DNA from: Paenibacillus humicola
Lineage (GTDB): Bacteria > Bacillota > Bacilli > Paenibacillales > Paenibacillaceae
NCBI RefSeq assembly: GCF_028826105.1
Contig: NZ_JAQGPL010000001.1
Coordinates: forward strand, 4,118,501-4,182,500
Length of the DNA: 64,000 bases
Reading direction: 5' to 3'
The first letter of the stretch is position 1. Each line of letters begins with the position of its first letter. Made by a program: the position numbers and the translations under genes. A model generated the notes under the pieces. The model searched no databases, was not told the DNA's origin, and saw only the letters and a list, made by a program, of their open reading frames with translations. Positions 1 to 9,105 of the stretch are shown in pieces.

Positions 1-2
1 CG

Positions 3-200
3 AGTTTTTCGAAGCAGATTCTCGACGAAGGCGCGCCGGCCGTCGAGCGTTATCTCGGCTTCCTGAAAAGCGGCGGCAGCGACTTCTCGATCAACATCCT
101 GAAAAAAGCCGGCGTCGATATGTCGACACCGGAGCCGATCGAGCAGGCGATGAGCGTGTTCGAGGATTTGATCAGCCAGATGGAAGAACTGACCAAATAA
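3..200 (+). CDS. pepF: Oligoendopeptidase F-like M3 metallopeptidase, C-terminal fragment
   Basis: The left edge of the window cuts this gene; 65 codons remain, read in the frame that begins at base 3 and ends with TAA at 198-200. The translated tail (GAPAVERYLGFLKSGGSDFS, then a helical segment with ILKKAGVDMSTPEPIEQAM) matches the way M3-family oligoendopeptidases end, where the last helices close the substrate cavity. The HExxH zinc motif lies upstream of the window and cannot be checked. Members of this family cleave short cytosolic peptides. An intrinsic terminator follows 11 bases after the stop. The family call rests only on the tail. Confidence 0.7.
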   Translation, partial: SFSKQILDEGAPAVERYLGFLKSGGSDFSINILKKAGVDMSTPEPIEQAMSVFEDLISQMEELTK

Positions 201-211
201 CGATAGCCTGT

Positions 212-250
212 AAAAAGGGCGTCTCTCCTGCGAGAGACGCCCTTTATTTG
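212..250. terminator. Bidirectional rho-independent terminator
   Basis: A perfect 13-bp stem (214-226 with 233-245) closes a 6-base loop. It is followed by T-rich sequence on the plus strand and an A-run precedes it, so it can stop both the pepF transcript and the convergent ABC-transporter transcript ending at 253. Confidence 0.85.
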
Positions 251-252
251 CT

Positions 253-1128
253 TTATTCCGGAGGGTACAGTACGATGCGGCCGTCCTCCATCTCGACCCG
301 CACCTTGTTCTTTTCTTTGAACTGCTCCGCCTGCAAATAAGCGGCCGGAATTTGCAGCCGCCCCGCTTTGTCGATGACGGCATATTCGACGTGGCTCTCC
401 TGCTCCGCCGCGGCCCCCTGCTCCAGTGCCGCCAGCTCGTCGGCATACGATTGGCGGCGGAGAATCTCCGAGGACGTCTTGCCGTCGCGGATCGCAACGA
501 CGCGGTCGACCTTGCGGGCGAGCAGCGGATCGTGCGTTACGATGACGATCGTAATGCCCGTGCTGCGGTTCAGCTCGCGAAACAGGTCGAGGATCTGGTT
601 CGACGTACGCGTGTCGAGCGAGCCGGTCGGCTCGTCGGCCAGCAGCAGCTTCGGCTCGTTCGACAGCGCGATCGCGATGGCGACCCGCTGCTGCTCGCCG
701 CCGGACAGCTCGCTCAGGCGGTTCTTGATGCGGTGGCTGAGGCCGACCGCATCGAGCAGCTCAAGCGCGCGCAGCCGCTTGCGGCGCCCCTTCAGCAGAA
801 TCGGCAGCTCGACGTTCTCGAGCGCGGTCAAGTACGGGATCAGGTTGCGCGCGTTGTTTTGCCAGACAAAGCCGACCGATTCGCGCTTATATTTCACGAG
901 ATCGCGTTCCGTGAACTTCAGCAGGTCCTTTCCGTCGACGAGGAGCGTCCCGGCGGAAGGGCGGTCGAGGCCGCCCAGCATATTCAGCAGCGTCGATTTG
1001 CCGCTGCCGCTGTTGCCGATGATGGCCATCAGCTCGCCCGCTTCGACCTGCAGATCGAGCCCCTGCAGCGCTACGACCTCCAGATCGTCGGTTTTATAAA
1101 TTTTGACGAGTCCGTCGCAATAGATCAT
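253..1128 (-). CDS. ABC transporter ATP-binding protein with C-terminal AbrB/SpoVT-like domain
   Basis: LolD/MacB-class ATPase of 291 residues. Visible motifs are Walker A GNSGSGKST (about 38-46), signature LSGGEQQR (140-147), Walker B LLLADEP (160-166) and the H-loop THD. The ATPase core normally ends near residue 225. Here it continues through an Ala/Glu-rich linker into about 46 residues (246-291) containing AVIDKAGRLQIPAAYL and RVEMEDGRIVLYPPE, which look like a SpoVT/AbrB swapped-hairpin fold, usually a DNA-binding or dimerisation module. The gene starts 3 bases after the stop of the permease, so the two are translationally coupled. It should energise that permease. What the tail does is unknown; it may only be a dimerisation module. 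Confidence 0.85.
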   Translation of the reverse strand: MIYCDGLVKIYKTDDLEVVALQGLDLQVEAGELMAIIGNSGSGKSTLLNMLGGLDRPSAGTLLVDGKDLLKFTERDLVKYKRESVGFVWQNNARNLIPYLTALENVELPILLKGRRKRLRALELLDAVGLSHRIKNRLSELSGGEQQRVAIAIALSNEPKLLLADEPTGSLDTRTSNQILDLFRELNRSTGITIVIVTHDPLLARKVDRVVAIRDGKTSSEILRRQSYADELAALEQGAAAEQESHVEYAVIDKAGRLQIPAAYLQAEQFKEKNKVRVEMEDGRIVLYPPE

Positions 1129-1131
1129 CGC

Positions 1132-4050
1132 TTATTCCTCCCCGAGCTTGAGCGCCTGCGTAATTTTCATCCGGGAAATGCGGATGCCGAGTATCGACAG
1201 TCCGATCAGCAGCATAAAGCCGACGACGCCGTACAGCTGCGCGTAATCGCTGAGCTGGCGCACGATCTGAAACGGCGGCGACTGATCCGACGCGCTGAAC
1301 GAAAGCTGGAACAGCGGCACGAACAACTGGCTGACTCCATTGCCGATAAAGACGCCGATCAAAACGGCGGCGACGGAGGTGAGCAGCTGCTCGCTCAGCA
1401 GCATGCCGACGATTTGCAGAAACGATATGCCCATCGCGCGCAATATCCCGAACTGCAGCGTGCGGGAGGACAGCGTCAGCACCCAGAACAGCAGGAAGCC
1501 GAAAAAGCTGATCAGCATCGAGATAACGAAGCCGAGCGTCATGACGCCGTTGATCGCCAGGCGGAACGGATCGTTTTTGGACCGGACAAGCAGCTGTTTA
1601 GCGTCGACCAAATCCTGTACCGGGATGTTCTTCTTCTGCAAATCGTCGTACACGACCTGGCTGGATGCGCCGTCCTTCAGCTTGATCCACACCTCATACG
1701 GCTCGAGCGCGAGATGATTCTGGATATACGACAGGTTGCCGACGACGAGGTTCGGCTTTTTGGCTTTCGGGCCGGAATCGTCGTCTCCGGCGTCGGAAGA
1801 CGTATCGCCGTCGTCCGAGGCGCCAGCCGGCAGCGGGTTCCAGCCCGGCCAGTAATCGATAATGCCATACACGATGAAGCTGGCCTCGTCAAGCCCGCTC
1901 CAGCTGAGCGTCAGCGGATCGCCCGGCTTTACCTTGTACGCATCGGCAAGCGACCGGGAGATGAGCACCGCCTTCGGATCGGGCGCAATCAGGTTCAAAT
2001 AACTGTTGAACGGATAATCGAGCAGACCGTCCCGCATCCAGGCCACTTTGCCGAAATCGTCGGTATCGATGCCGTACAATTCGGTGGAATCGGTGCTCCC
2101 GTTTACGCTGACGCTCGCATCCGGCTTGCGGAACACTCGGGCTGCCGTATCGACGCCAGCCAGCTGCGTCATCGTCAAGAACGGCGGCTCCGTGTACGTA
2201 ATTTTCTGCGGAGCCGCGGCGGCGGCATCACCGCCTCCGCCTGCGTCGCCCTGCGTCGGCCCTCCCGAAGGCGAAGGCGGCGGCGCATCGTTCTCCCATT
2301 GAACGGACAGCCGGATATCGGCCCCATTGTTGTACAGGATTTTGTCGTCCATATTGCCGTTGATCGTCCGCGCCGCATTGGCGCTGAACAGTCCCGTCGC
2401 CACCGTCATGATCAGGAACACCTTGATCGTCAAATATTGCGTGGACGAGCGGCTGATTTGCAGCAGCGTGGAGTACAGCGCCGGCGTCCACCACCTTCTG
2501 CCGATCCAGTAAACCAGCTTAATGAACCACGGGTAGATGCGGAGCGCAAGCAGCCCGCACCCGAGCGAGAAGAGCGCCGGCATGAAAAACAGCAGCGGAT
2601 CGACCTGAAGCGAATTCGGATCCAGCGCGAGCGCCTTCAGATCGGACATCCGTTTGTTGAAATTGTACAGCAAATAGACCGAGACGCCGAGCAAAACGAA
2701 ATCGAGAAACGTCTTATGCCAGAACGAGATCCGGTTTGCGCGCGCCATTTGCTGTTTATGTCCGACGATCGTGGTCCGCGTCGCCAGAAAGGCGGGCACC
2801 AGAATGAGCACGATGGAGCCAAGCACGGCGGCGGCGGCGATCCGGTAGGCGGCGCTGTCGAGCACGACCGAAAGCGACGTGCGCTGAACGAATTCGAGGA
2901 AGCCGCTCGAGGCGCCGAGCACCTTCGTGAAGAAGACGCCGAGAAACGGGCCGGCGGCCAGCGCCAGCAGTCCAAGCACGATGCTTTCGATCGCGAACAC
3001 GAGCATGATTTGCAGACGGCTGGCGCCGCGGCTGCGCAGCACCGAAATTTCCGTTTTCTGCCGTTCAATGATGAGATTGGCGGCCATGTATAAATAAAAC
3101 GCCAGCATGAACATGACGGGCGAATAGAGCGACCACAGCATGAGGTCGAGCTTCTCCTTCTTATCGCCGTACGTTTGGATCGGCGCGCTCGCCGGCATTT
3201 CCGTCGAAGAGATGCCGAGCCGCATATTGAAGTAATTGTCAAGCGAGTTGAACTGGCCGGTGATGCGGTCCAGGTTGTCGATTTTGATCTGCGTGTAATC
3301 GAGCGCGTACTGCCATTGGATACTGAACAGCCGCAGCTTGTTCGTATCGACGAAATCCCGCTGAAAACGGTCGTAGGGGATGAAAAAGGACGAGCTGTAC
3401 GCGTCCACGTCGAACTGGTCGTAGCCGCCGTCCGTCTTCGTTTCGATCAGCCCGACGGGGATAATGCGAAACGTCTGCTTCGTGTCCTCGTCCGTATATA
3501 CGAACTCCGCTCCGAGATCGCGCTTTAGATTGATCAGAAACTTCTGCGTCACCAGCGCCTCATAGACGCCGTCGCTCCGGTTCCCGTTCGGCAAACGGCC
3601 GTCGATCAGATGGAAGTGCTTGTCCAGATCGGTGATGGTCCGGAACGAGCCGGTGACGTTCAGCTCGCGCCGCTCAATGTCGCTCGCATCGGCCGGCAGC
3701 ACGCGGAACGACTGCGTCGCGCGCGAGATGAGATACGACTGCGCTTTGAGGCCGAAGCGGTCCGGCACGGCCTTCATGACGGCGTCGGCGCTCGCGATCC
3801 GCGCGCGCGTGACGGCGTATTCGTCGTCTCCACCCGAGACGGACGTCGATACGCGCAGCAGCCCGGGGTAGACGCCGCGGTCCTGCTGCAGCTGCTGAAG
3901 CTCCTTCAGCAGCGTCCGCTGCAAAATCGCATGCGAGTATAGCGGCATCGAGCTGAACAGCGCAACGCAAATCGTCAGCCCGAACCACAAATTTAGCTGA
4001 AGCCAACGATTCTTCGCCATTTTCCGAAAAATCATCGTCCATAAGGCCAT
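1132..4050 (-). CDS. FtsX-like (MacB-type) ABC transporter permease, 972 residues
   Basis: A large integral-membrane protein with an N-terminal transmembrane helix (about 18-38), a long extracellular region, a block of helices around residues 315-500, a second extracellular region and a final FtsX-type three-helix block near the C terminus (FVISMLISFFGFLLFWVLTL and following). This duplicated layout resembles permeases built as two FtsX halves. Two low-complexity inserts lie in the second extracellular part, one Pro/Gly/Ala-rich and one Asp/Ser-rich. The start is ATG with AGAGGTG upstream. It sits 19 bases after the adaptor gene and 3 bases before the second ATPase. By family it exports or extracts lipids, peptides or antibiotics using ATPase-driven conformational change; the substrate is unknown. 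Confidence 0.8.
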   Translation of the reverse strand: MALWTMIFRKMAKNRWLQLNLWFGLTICVALFSSMPLYSHAILQRTLLKELQQLQQDRGVYPGLLRVSTSVSGGDDEYAVTRARIASADAVMKAVPDRFGLKAQSYLISRATQSFRVLPADASDIERRELNVTGSFRTITDLDKHFHLIDGRLPNGNRSDGVYEALVTQKFLINLKRDLGAEFVYTDEDTKQTFRIIPVGLIETKTDGGYDQFDVDAYSSSFFIPYDRFQRDFVDTNKLRLFSIQWQYALDYTQIKIDNLDRITGQFNSLDNYFNMRLGISSTEMPASAPIQTYGDKKEKLDLMLWSLYSPVMFMLAFYLYMAANLIIERQKTEISVLRSRGASRLQIMLVFAIESIVLGLLALAAGPFLGVFFTKVLGASSGFLEFVQRTSLSVVLDSAAYRIAAAAVLGSIVLILVPAFLATRTTIVGHKQQMARANRISFWHKTFLDFVLLGVSVYLLYNFNKRMSDLKALALDPNSLQVDPLLFFMPALFSLGCGLLALRIYPWFIKLVYWIGRRWWTPALYSTLLQISRSSTQYLTIKVFLIMTVATGLFSANAARTINGNMDDKILYNNGADIRLSVQWENDAPPPSPSGGPTQGDAGGGGDAAAAAPQKITYTEPPFLTMTQLAGVDTAARVFRKPDASVSVNGSTDSTELYGIDTDDFGKVAWMRDGLLDYPFNSYLNLIAPDPKAVLISRSLADAYKVKPGDPLTLSWSGLDEASFIVYGIIDYWPGWNPLPAGASDDGDTSSDAGDDDSGPKAKKPNLVVGNLSYIQNHLALEPYEVWIKLKDGASSQVVYDDLQKKNIPVQDLVDAKQLLVRSKNDPFRLAINGVMTLGFVISMLISFFGFLLFWVLTLSSRTLQFGILRAMGISFLQIVGMLLSEQLLTSVAAVLIGVFIGNGVSQLFVPLFQLSFSASDQSPPFQIVRQLSDYAQLYGVVGFMLLIGLSILGIRISRMKITQALKLGEE

Positions 4051-4069
4051 GGTTACACCTCTCGTCCGC

Positions 4070-5113
4070 CTAGTTATTCAAGATAACCTGCTGCCCCGGA
4101 TCGAGTCCTTTCACGATTTCCACATCGGTTGCGGTCGTGATGCCGGACTCGACGTCGACCTCCTTGCGCCGCTCGCCGTCCAGCACCTGCACATAGGTCC
4201 GGCCCAGGTAGCTCCGCAGGCCGCTGCGCGGAAGAACGATGACATTGTCGTGCTTCTCGAGCAAAATTTTGATGTCGGCGCTGTCGCCCATCTGCGCTTT
4301 AACGGCCGGACCGGTAAGCGAGATATACAGCAGCTTGCCGTTCCGCTCGGCAACGTCCTTATCGTCGGTGATCGGCGCGCTGGATGGCGACTGGGTGACG
4401 ACTCCTTTCGCAGCGGCTCCGTCCACCGTCACAACCACCTTCATCCCCGGCTGGAGCGGCAGCAGCGTCTGCGGGTCGTCCGCCTCGTGCACCAGCTGCA
4501 GGCTGCTCGGGTCGGCAATGCTGACAATCGGCTTGTAACCGGTTACATCGTCGCCGGCCTGCAGCGTGTCCCGGTACGATACGACGCCGTCCATCGGCGA
4601 GGTCAGCTTCGCCGCTTCGAACTGCGCCTGAAGCGAATCGATCGTAATCCGTTCCCTCTCCACGTCGATTTGGCGCACCCTCAAGTCGTTTTTGCCGGCG
4701 CCCGATTTGACCGCCTTGTCGAGCTCGATCTGCGCCCGCTCCAGGTTCAGCTTCTCCAGGTTGATGCGCGTATCGAGATCGCCCGTATCGAGCTCCGCGA
4801 CCAGCTGGCCCTTCTTCACCGTATCGCCCTGATTGACGTAAATATCCTTCAGCCGCCCGGCATCCGTGTAATAAAGCGGCACGACCCGGCTTGAAGCGAA
4901 GGTTGCCGTGCCGATGAAATAGCGTTCGATCGTGCCTTTCTTCGCTTCGACCGTATCGAATTTCTCCTGCGCCGGTTTGACGAGCGGCGGCTGCAGCTCC
5001 TTCTGCTGGCGGGGCAGCAGCGAGCAGCCCGACAGCAGCGCTCCCGCAAGCGCGAGTGCGGCGGACGCCCCCGCGAGGCGGGCGAGGCGGCTACGCGTTC
5101 GGTTGTGCGGCAA
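4070..5113 (-). CDS. HlyD/MacA-family efflux adaptor lipoprotein
   Basis: This membrane-fusion-type adaptor of about 347 residues has an Arg-rich n-region, a hydrophobic stretch and a lipobox LSGC (Cys near residue 30), so it should be anchored outside the membrane. Downstream come a barrel/lipoyl-like strand region (FIGTATFASSRVVPLYYTDA), a coiled-coil hairpin rich in Leu/Glu/Arg (about 110-160), and a beta-barrel half (DGVVSYRDTL and following). I chose the TTG at 5113 because GGAGG lies 9 bases before it; the ATGs at 5122 and 5140 lack a usable site. It overlaps the upstream ATPase by 23 bases. Gram-positive relatives such as YknX work with FtsX-type permeases. Confidence 0.8.
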   Translation of the reverse strand: MPHNRTRSRLARLAGASAALALAGALLSGCSLLPRQQKELQPPLVKPAQEKFDTVEAKKGTIERYFIGTATFASSRVVPLYYTDAGRLKDIYVNQGDTVKKGQLVAELDTGDLDTRINLEKLNLERAQIELDKAVKSGAGKNDLRVRQIDVERERITIDSLQAQFEAAKLTSPMDGVVSYRDTLQAGDDVTGYKPIVSIADPSSLQLVHEADDPQTLLPLQPGMKVVVTVDGAAAKGVVTQSPSSAPITDDKDVAERNGKLLYISLTGPAVKAQMGDSADIKILLEKHDNVIVLPRSGLRSYLGRTYVQVLDGERRKEVDVESGITTATDVEIVKGLDPGQQVILNN

Positions 5114-5807
5114 TCTCTCCATCCTCCAGTTCGATGACATGATCGACGATTTCCATAATCCCGGGATCGTGCGTCGTCATGACGACCGTCATCCCGAGCT
5201 CCTGTACCAAGTCGCGGAACACTTTGATCACCTGCAGCCCCATCCGGCTGTCCAGCTCGGCGGTCGGCTCGTCCGCAAGCAGCAGCGCGGGGCTGTGCGC
5301 GATGGCTCGCGCGATGGCGACGCGCTGCTGCTCACCGCCGGACAATTCGGGGGGCCGGTGCTTCATGCGCGGCTTCATCCCGACCCATTCGAGCGCGCGT
5401 TCCGCCCGCTCCCGGTGGAGGCGGCTGTCGCTGCCGGCAATCCGCAGCCCGAACTCAACGTTCTCGTAAGCCGACATCAGCGGAATGAGGCCGAACGCCT
5501 GGAACACGAGGCCGATCTGGGAACGCCGCCAGACGCTGCGCTGCTTTTCCGGCAGCCGGGATATTTCCTGCCCGTTGTAATACACATGGCCCTCCGTCGG
5601 CTGATCGAGCGCGGCCAGCAAATTAAGCAGCGTCGTTTTGCCCGAGCCCGAACGGCCTTTAAGCGCGATCATGGAACCGCGCGCGATGTCGAGGTTAATA
5701 TTTTTCACGGCGGTAACCGCCGATTCGCCGCTCCCGAACACTTTCTTCACGCCGACGGCGCGCAATAGCGGGTTGTCCCCTGCAGCGGGGGCGGGCGCCC
5801 TGTTCAT
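5091..5807 (-). CDS. ABC transporter ATP-binding protein (LolD/MacB/YknY type)
   Basis: This 238-residue ATPase is the first gene of the four-gene efflux cluster. It has Walker A GRSGSGKTT (51-59), Q-loop FQAFGLIP, signature LSGGEQQR (155-162), Walker B LLLADEP (175-181) and H-loop THD. The ATG at 5807 is preceded by GGGGAGGAG at about 10 bases. It is an ordinary-length paralogue of the ATPase at 253-1128 and lacks the AbrB-like tail. A cluster with one permease and two different ATPases suggests a heterodimeric motor, or separate pairing with the two halves of the permease. Confidence 0.85.
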   Translation of the reverse strand: MNRAPAPAAGDNPLLRAVGVKKVFGSGESAVTAVKNINLDIARGSMIALKGRSGSGKTTLLNLLAALDQPTEGHVYYNGQEISRLPEKQRSVWRRSQIGLVFQAFGLIPLMSAYENVEFGLRIAGSDSRLHRERAERALEWVGMKPRMKHRPPELSGGEQQRVAIARAIAHSPALLLADEPTAELDSRMGLQVIKVFRDLVQELGMTVVMTTHDPGIMEIVDHVIELEDGEIAAQPNA

Positions 5808-5965
5808 TCGCGGATCAGCTCCTCCCCATGATTTTACAATTCGCCCAGTTCGAGTTTTTGCATGTCAGAGTTAGGATACTAATCTATGAATGCGCTGTCA
5901 ACCGAAAGATGGACGATTCGGCGGGCTTCCTCCTCCTGCTGTTCAAACGGCCTCGAAATGCGGTA

Positions 5966-6006
5966 AACGAAAGAAACCCGGCTTCACGAGTCGTGAACGC
6001 CGGGTT
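5966..6006 (-). terminator. Rho-independent terminator of the MBL-capA-glpQ operon
   Basis: On the minus strand the stop codon runs into a stem AACCCGGC/GCCGGGTT (5975-5982 with 5999-6006) containing an inner perfect hairpin and one bulged base, followed by TTTCTTTCGTTT. The stem begins inside the stop codon of the glycerophosphodiesterase gene. Confidence 0.75.
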
Positions 6007-6763
6007 ACCGGGGATCGGGGGACGGAACGTCCGGGGGCGGAAGAAGCGCACGGGCGAACCGGTCCGGGTAATTGGTGCAAATCATCAGCTCTCCGTCCAT
6101 GGCGGCCAGCTTCCGGATGGCGCCGATATCGTTGACCGTCCAGGCCATCACGTCCGTGCCGGAGGCGCGCATCGCCTCAAGCAGCGCCCGCGAAACCCGT
6201 TTGTAGCCGATGGACAGAAACGTCGCGCCGAGCCGCCGCAGATCGCCCGGAAGCGTTCGCGGCGCGGTGTCGGTAATCAGTCCGGTCCTCACATCGTCCG
6301 AGAGCCTTCGGACCGCCGTCAGCGCCTCCGGGTCGAATGAGGTTATAACCGTATCATACTGCATCCCTTTGCCGTAAAGCATCTCCACGACCCGGCGCTC
6401 CATGCCCGGGTAACGCCCGCCGTACGTCTTCAGCTCGATATTGAACCGGCAGCGTCCCACCAGTTCGCCCAGCACCTGCTCGAGCAGAGGAATGCGTTCG
6501 CCGACGTACGCCTTGGAAAACCAGCCGCCGGCATCGAGCGTCCGCAAATAAGAGGCGTCGAAATCGCCGACTTTGCCGTACCCGGACGTCGTCCGATGCA
6601 GCCTGTCGTCGTGGATGACGACGGGAACGCCGTCGCGGGACAGCTGCACGTCCAGCTCGATCCACTGCACGAACGGGAACGAGAGCGCTTTGCGGAATGC
6701 GGCCATCGTATTCTCCGGCGCCAGTCCGGAAGCGCCGCGGTGCGCGGCACATGGATTGGCCAA
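6005..6763 (-). CDS. glpQ: Glycerophosphodiester phosphodiesterase
   Basis: This 252-residue GDPD-family protein hydrolyses glycerophosphodiesters to sn-glycerol 3-phosphate and an alcohol. The family motif HRGASGLAPENT (about 8-19) carries the first catalytic His, and the second (VVIHDDRLHRTTSG) follows near residue 50, with IELK further on supplying a metal ligand. There is no signal peptide, so it should be cytosolic. The start is TTG at 6763, with GAGGAGGTGA 9-10 bases upstream inside the end of the preceding gene. The 6-base gap to that gene indicates one operon. Confidence 0.85.
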   Translation of the reverse strand: MANPCAAHRGASGLAPENTMAAFRKALSFPFVQWIELDVQLSRDGVPVVIHDDRLHRTTSGYGKVGDFDASYLRTLDAGGWFSKAYVGERIPLLEQVLGELVGRCRFNIELKTYGGRYPGMERRVVEMLYGKGMQYDTVITSFDPEALTAVRRLSDDVRTGLITDTAPRTLPGDLRRLGATFLSIGYKRVSRALLEAMRASGTDVMAWTVNDIGAIRKLAAMDGELMICTNYPDRFARALLPPPDVPSPDPR

Positions 6764-6769
6764 CGCGTT

Positions 6770-8077
6770 TCACCTCCTCGGTTGGACAAAGCCGTTTTTG
6801 TCGACGGAAGCGTTGAGCGAAAGGCCCGACAGCCGCTTCAGCAGCGCCGCCGCCTGTTCGCCCGCCAGAGGAGCGGGCTGCGAAGCCTCCGAGCGCATCG
6901 GATGAAACTTCAGCCTGCAGCGTCCGTCCTTGGCGCACACGGCGTCGAGCACGCCGGTATCCTTCGTTTTCTCCGTCCTCGTACTATTAAATATATAATT
7001 GCCGAGGCTGTACGATATCCATTTTCCTTTATACGTTTCAAATCCTTGGAGCACGTGCGGATGGCATCCGATCACAAGATCGGCGCCGGCATCGATAAAC
7101 GCGTGCGCGTCCCGCTTTTGCAGGCTGTTCGGACGATCGGCCCGCTCGACGCCCCAATGCACAAGCACGACGACGAGATCCGCCTGCTTGGACGCTTCGC
7201 CGATCGCCTTCACGGCGCGGGTCGTGTCGTACGTTTCGGCAAGCCCCGGCGTGTTCGGCCCCGCTTTCCACGAAACTTCCGGCACGACGTGCGTCAGCCC
7301 GATGTAGGCGACGCGGATGCCGCCCTTCTCCAGCACGACCGGCTTGAACGCTTCGGCCTCGTTGTTGCCCGCGCCTACATTCGGGATGCCCGCATCGTTC
7401 AGATGGCGTATCGTATCCCTCAAGCCTTCGACGCCTTGATCGAGGGTATGGTTGTTCGCCAGCGTGACGAGATCGAACCCCGCGGCCTTAAGCGCCGGGA
7501 GCGCCTTTGGCGAGCTTTTGAACACATACTGCTTATGCTCGGCGGGCTCGCCGCGCGTGGTGACCGGTGTCTCCAGGTTGCCGGCCAGCAGGTCGGGCTT
7601 TTTCAGAAAATCGGCCGATTTCGCATACGGGTAGCCGTACCCCTCCCGCTCCATCCGCGTCTCCACCGATCCGCTCAGCAAAATGTCGCCGACAAACGAG
7701 AGGGTAACCGTCCCTCCGCCCGAGCTGCCGTTCGAACCGCTTTCCCGGCCGTCCTTCCCTTCCGGGCCGGTCGCTTGCCCGCCGTTTTGTCCGTCGGCGT
7801 TCCCGCTGCCGTCCGCGCCGCCGGATTCACCGGAGGCGTTCCCCGGATGCGGGGCGCCCGTCCCGCCGCCTCCGGTATTCGCAGCGGGATGCGAGCCGTT
7901 CGGCCTACTGCCATCCGAAGCGCCGTCCCGGCTATCGCGCATCGTCCAATATACCGCGAACAAGACGGCAACCACGGTCAGCATCGAAAGATACAGCTGC
8001 AGCATCCGGCGAAGCCGCCTCGCCTTTCGTTTTTTTTCGGACCGCCGCGATTCCGAGCGTGACATCGACATCGGCAT
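6770..8077 (-). CDS. CapA-family protein (poly-gamma-glutamate synthesis CapA homologue), membrane-anchored
   Basis: The protein has a basic N-terminus, one transmembrane helix (about 27-45), a Gly/Ser/Asn-rich linker of some 65 residues, and a CapA metallophosphatase-like domain. Domain motifs are TVTLSFVGDILLSG, GNLETP, TLANNHTLDQG and GCHPHVLQG. In Bacillus anthracis and B. subtilis, CapA/PgsA acts in polyglutamate capsule export, but most single CapA homologues far from capB/capC have no assigned role, and none of those genes is near here. I used the ATG at 8077; a second in-frame ATG at 8071 is better spaced from AAGGAG. The upstream gene ends only 17 bases away. Confidence 0.8.
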   Translation of the reverse strand: MPMSMSRSESRRSEKKRKARRLRRMLQLYLSMLTVVAVLFAVYWTMRDSRDGASDGSRPNGSHPAANTGGGGTGAPHPGNASGESGGADGSGNADGQNGGQATGPEGKDGRESGSNGSSGGGTVTLSFVGDILLSGSVETRMEREGYGYPYAKSADFLKKPDLLAGNLETPVTTRGEPAEHKQYVFKSSPKALPALKAAGFDLVTLANNHTLDQGVEGLRDTIRHLNDAGIPNVGAGNNEAEAFKPVVLEKGGIRVAYIGLTHVVPEVSWKAGPNTPGLAETYDTTRAVKAIGEASKQADLVVVLVHWGVERADRPNSLQKRDAHAFIDAGADLVIGCHPHVLQGFETYKGKWISYSLGNYIFNSTRTEKTKDTGVLDAVCAKDGRCRLKFHPMRSEASQPAPLAGEQAAALLKRLSGLSLNASVDKNGFVQPRR

Positions 8078-8094
8078 TTCTCTCTCCTTCTGCG

Positions 8095-9105
8095 TCAAGT
8101 ACGGGAAGCGCGAAAATAAACCGTCTCCCCTCTTTGCTCGCGAACGGCTCTGCCCTTTCGCTCCAGATGAACGAGATGCGCAAGCGTCTCGGACATGGCA
8201 AACCGGAGATTGTGCGCATTGCCCGCAATCCGGGCGCCAAACAGCCTTTCGCAGCAGGCAAAGCCCGTTGCCGGGCCTTCGGCCAGCATCTCCGCGAGAC
8301 CGTCAAGCCTCCGGGCATGGTGTGCGGCCAGCTCCCGGGTCCGCTCCCGGAATCCGGCGAACGGCTCGCGGTGGCCGGGAAACGCCAGCCGGACCTCATA
8401 GCCGCCGAGCCGGTCCAGACTGTTCAAAAACTGCTCCAGCGGATCGTCCTCCTCGCCGGGAACGACGCTGATATTCGGCGTTATATCCGGCAGCACCTGA
8501 TCGCCGCACAGCATCCACCCGCGTTCCTCCGCGTAAAACACCAGCTGGCCGCCCGCGTGTCCCGGCGCGTCGACGGCAATCCAGTCGAGACCGCCCATCG
8601 AGACCGTTGCGCCGGCTTCGACGAATGTTACATCCGGCTGCGGCGTCACCTTTTCCACGAAGCTTTCCAGATGAAGAGCGACCTGCTCCAGTTGTTCGGC
8701 GGGCATGCCGTGCTCCGAGAATAGGGAGGTCAAATCGGCGCCGAACGTCCGGCCCTTCCCCCAGAGCCGCTGCGTATACGCATACGAACGCCGCGAAATC
8801 AAAACGGGCGCGCCGGCGCGGCGCTGGAACAAGCCGGCCAGCCCGTAATGGTCGGGATGCTGGTGCGTCAGCACGATCGTGTGAATATCCGGGTAGCGAA
8901 TGCCCTTTTCAGACAAGAAGGCGTCCCAAGCCGCAAGCGCCTCTTCCGTATGCAGACCGGGATCGACCACGGTAAAGCCGCGGCTGTCCCGCAATATGTA
9001 ACTGTTGACCCATTTCAGCGAAAAGGGAAGCGGCACCTTCACCTGCGTGACGATTCCGCTGAATCCTTCCGGCTTCGCTGTCATTTCTGCGCCCGAAGCG
9101 CTCAT
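8095..9105 (-). CDS. MBL-fold metallo-hydrolase
   Basis: This 336-residue metallo-beta-lactamase-fold hydrolase contains the metal motif THQHPDHYG (His81, His83, Asp85, His86), a downstream GHAGGQLVFY His motif and a final GHREPF motif. A C-terminal winged-helix-like segment (HARRLDGLAEML to the end) is typical of the LACTB2/RNase-Z-like hydrolases that act on thioesters or other small molecules. The start at 9105 has AGGAAGGTG 7 bases upstream; the open frame extends further upstream but without a binding site. It heads an operon with capA and glpQ. The substrate is unknown. Confidence 0.8.
   Translation of the reverse strand: MSASGAEMTAKPEGFSGIVTQVKVPLPFSLKWVNSYILRDSRGFTVVDPGLHTEEALAAWDAFLSEKGIRYPDIHTIVLTHQHPDHYGLAGLFQRRAGAPVLISRRSYAYTQRLWGKGRTFGADLTSLFSEHGMPAEQLEQVALHLESFVEKVTPQPDVTFVEAGATVSMGGLDWIAVDAPGHAGGQLVFYAEERGWMLCGDQVLPDITPNISVVPGEEDDPLEQFLNSLDRLGGYEVRLAFPGHREPFAGFRERTRELAAHHARRLDGLAEMLAEGPATGFACCERLFGARIAGNAHNLRFAMSETLAHLVHLERKGRAVREQRGETVYFRASRT

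Noticed and set aside
352..3093. A 913-codon plus-strand frame
   Set aside because: Antisense to the ATPase and FtsX-type permease genes, with Arg/Gln-rich composition and no motif or ribosome binding site.
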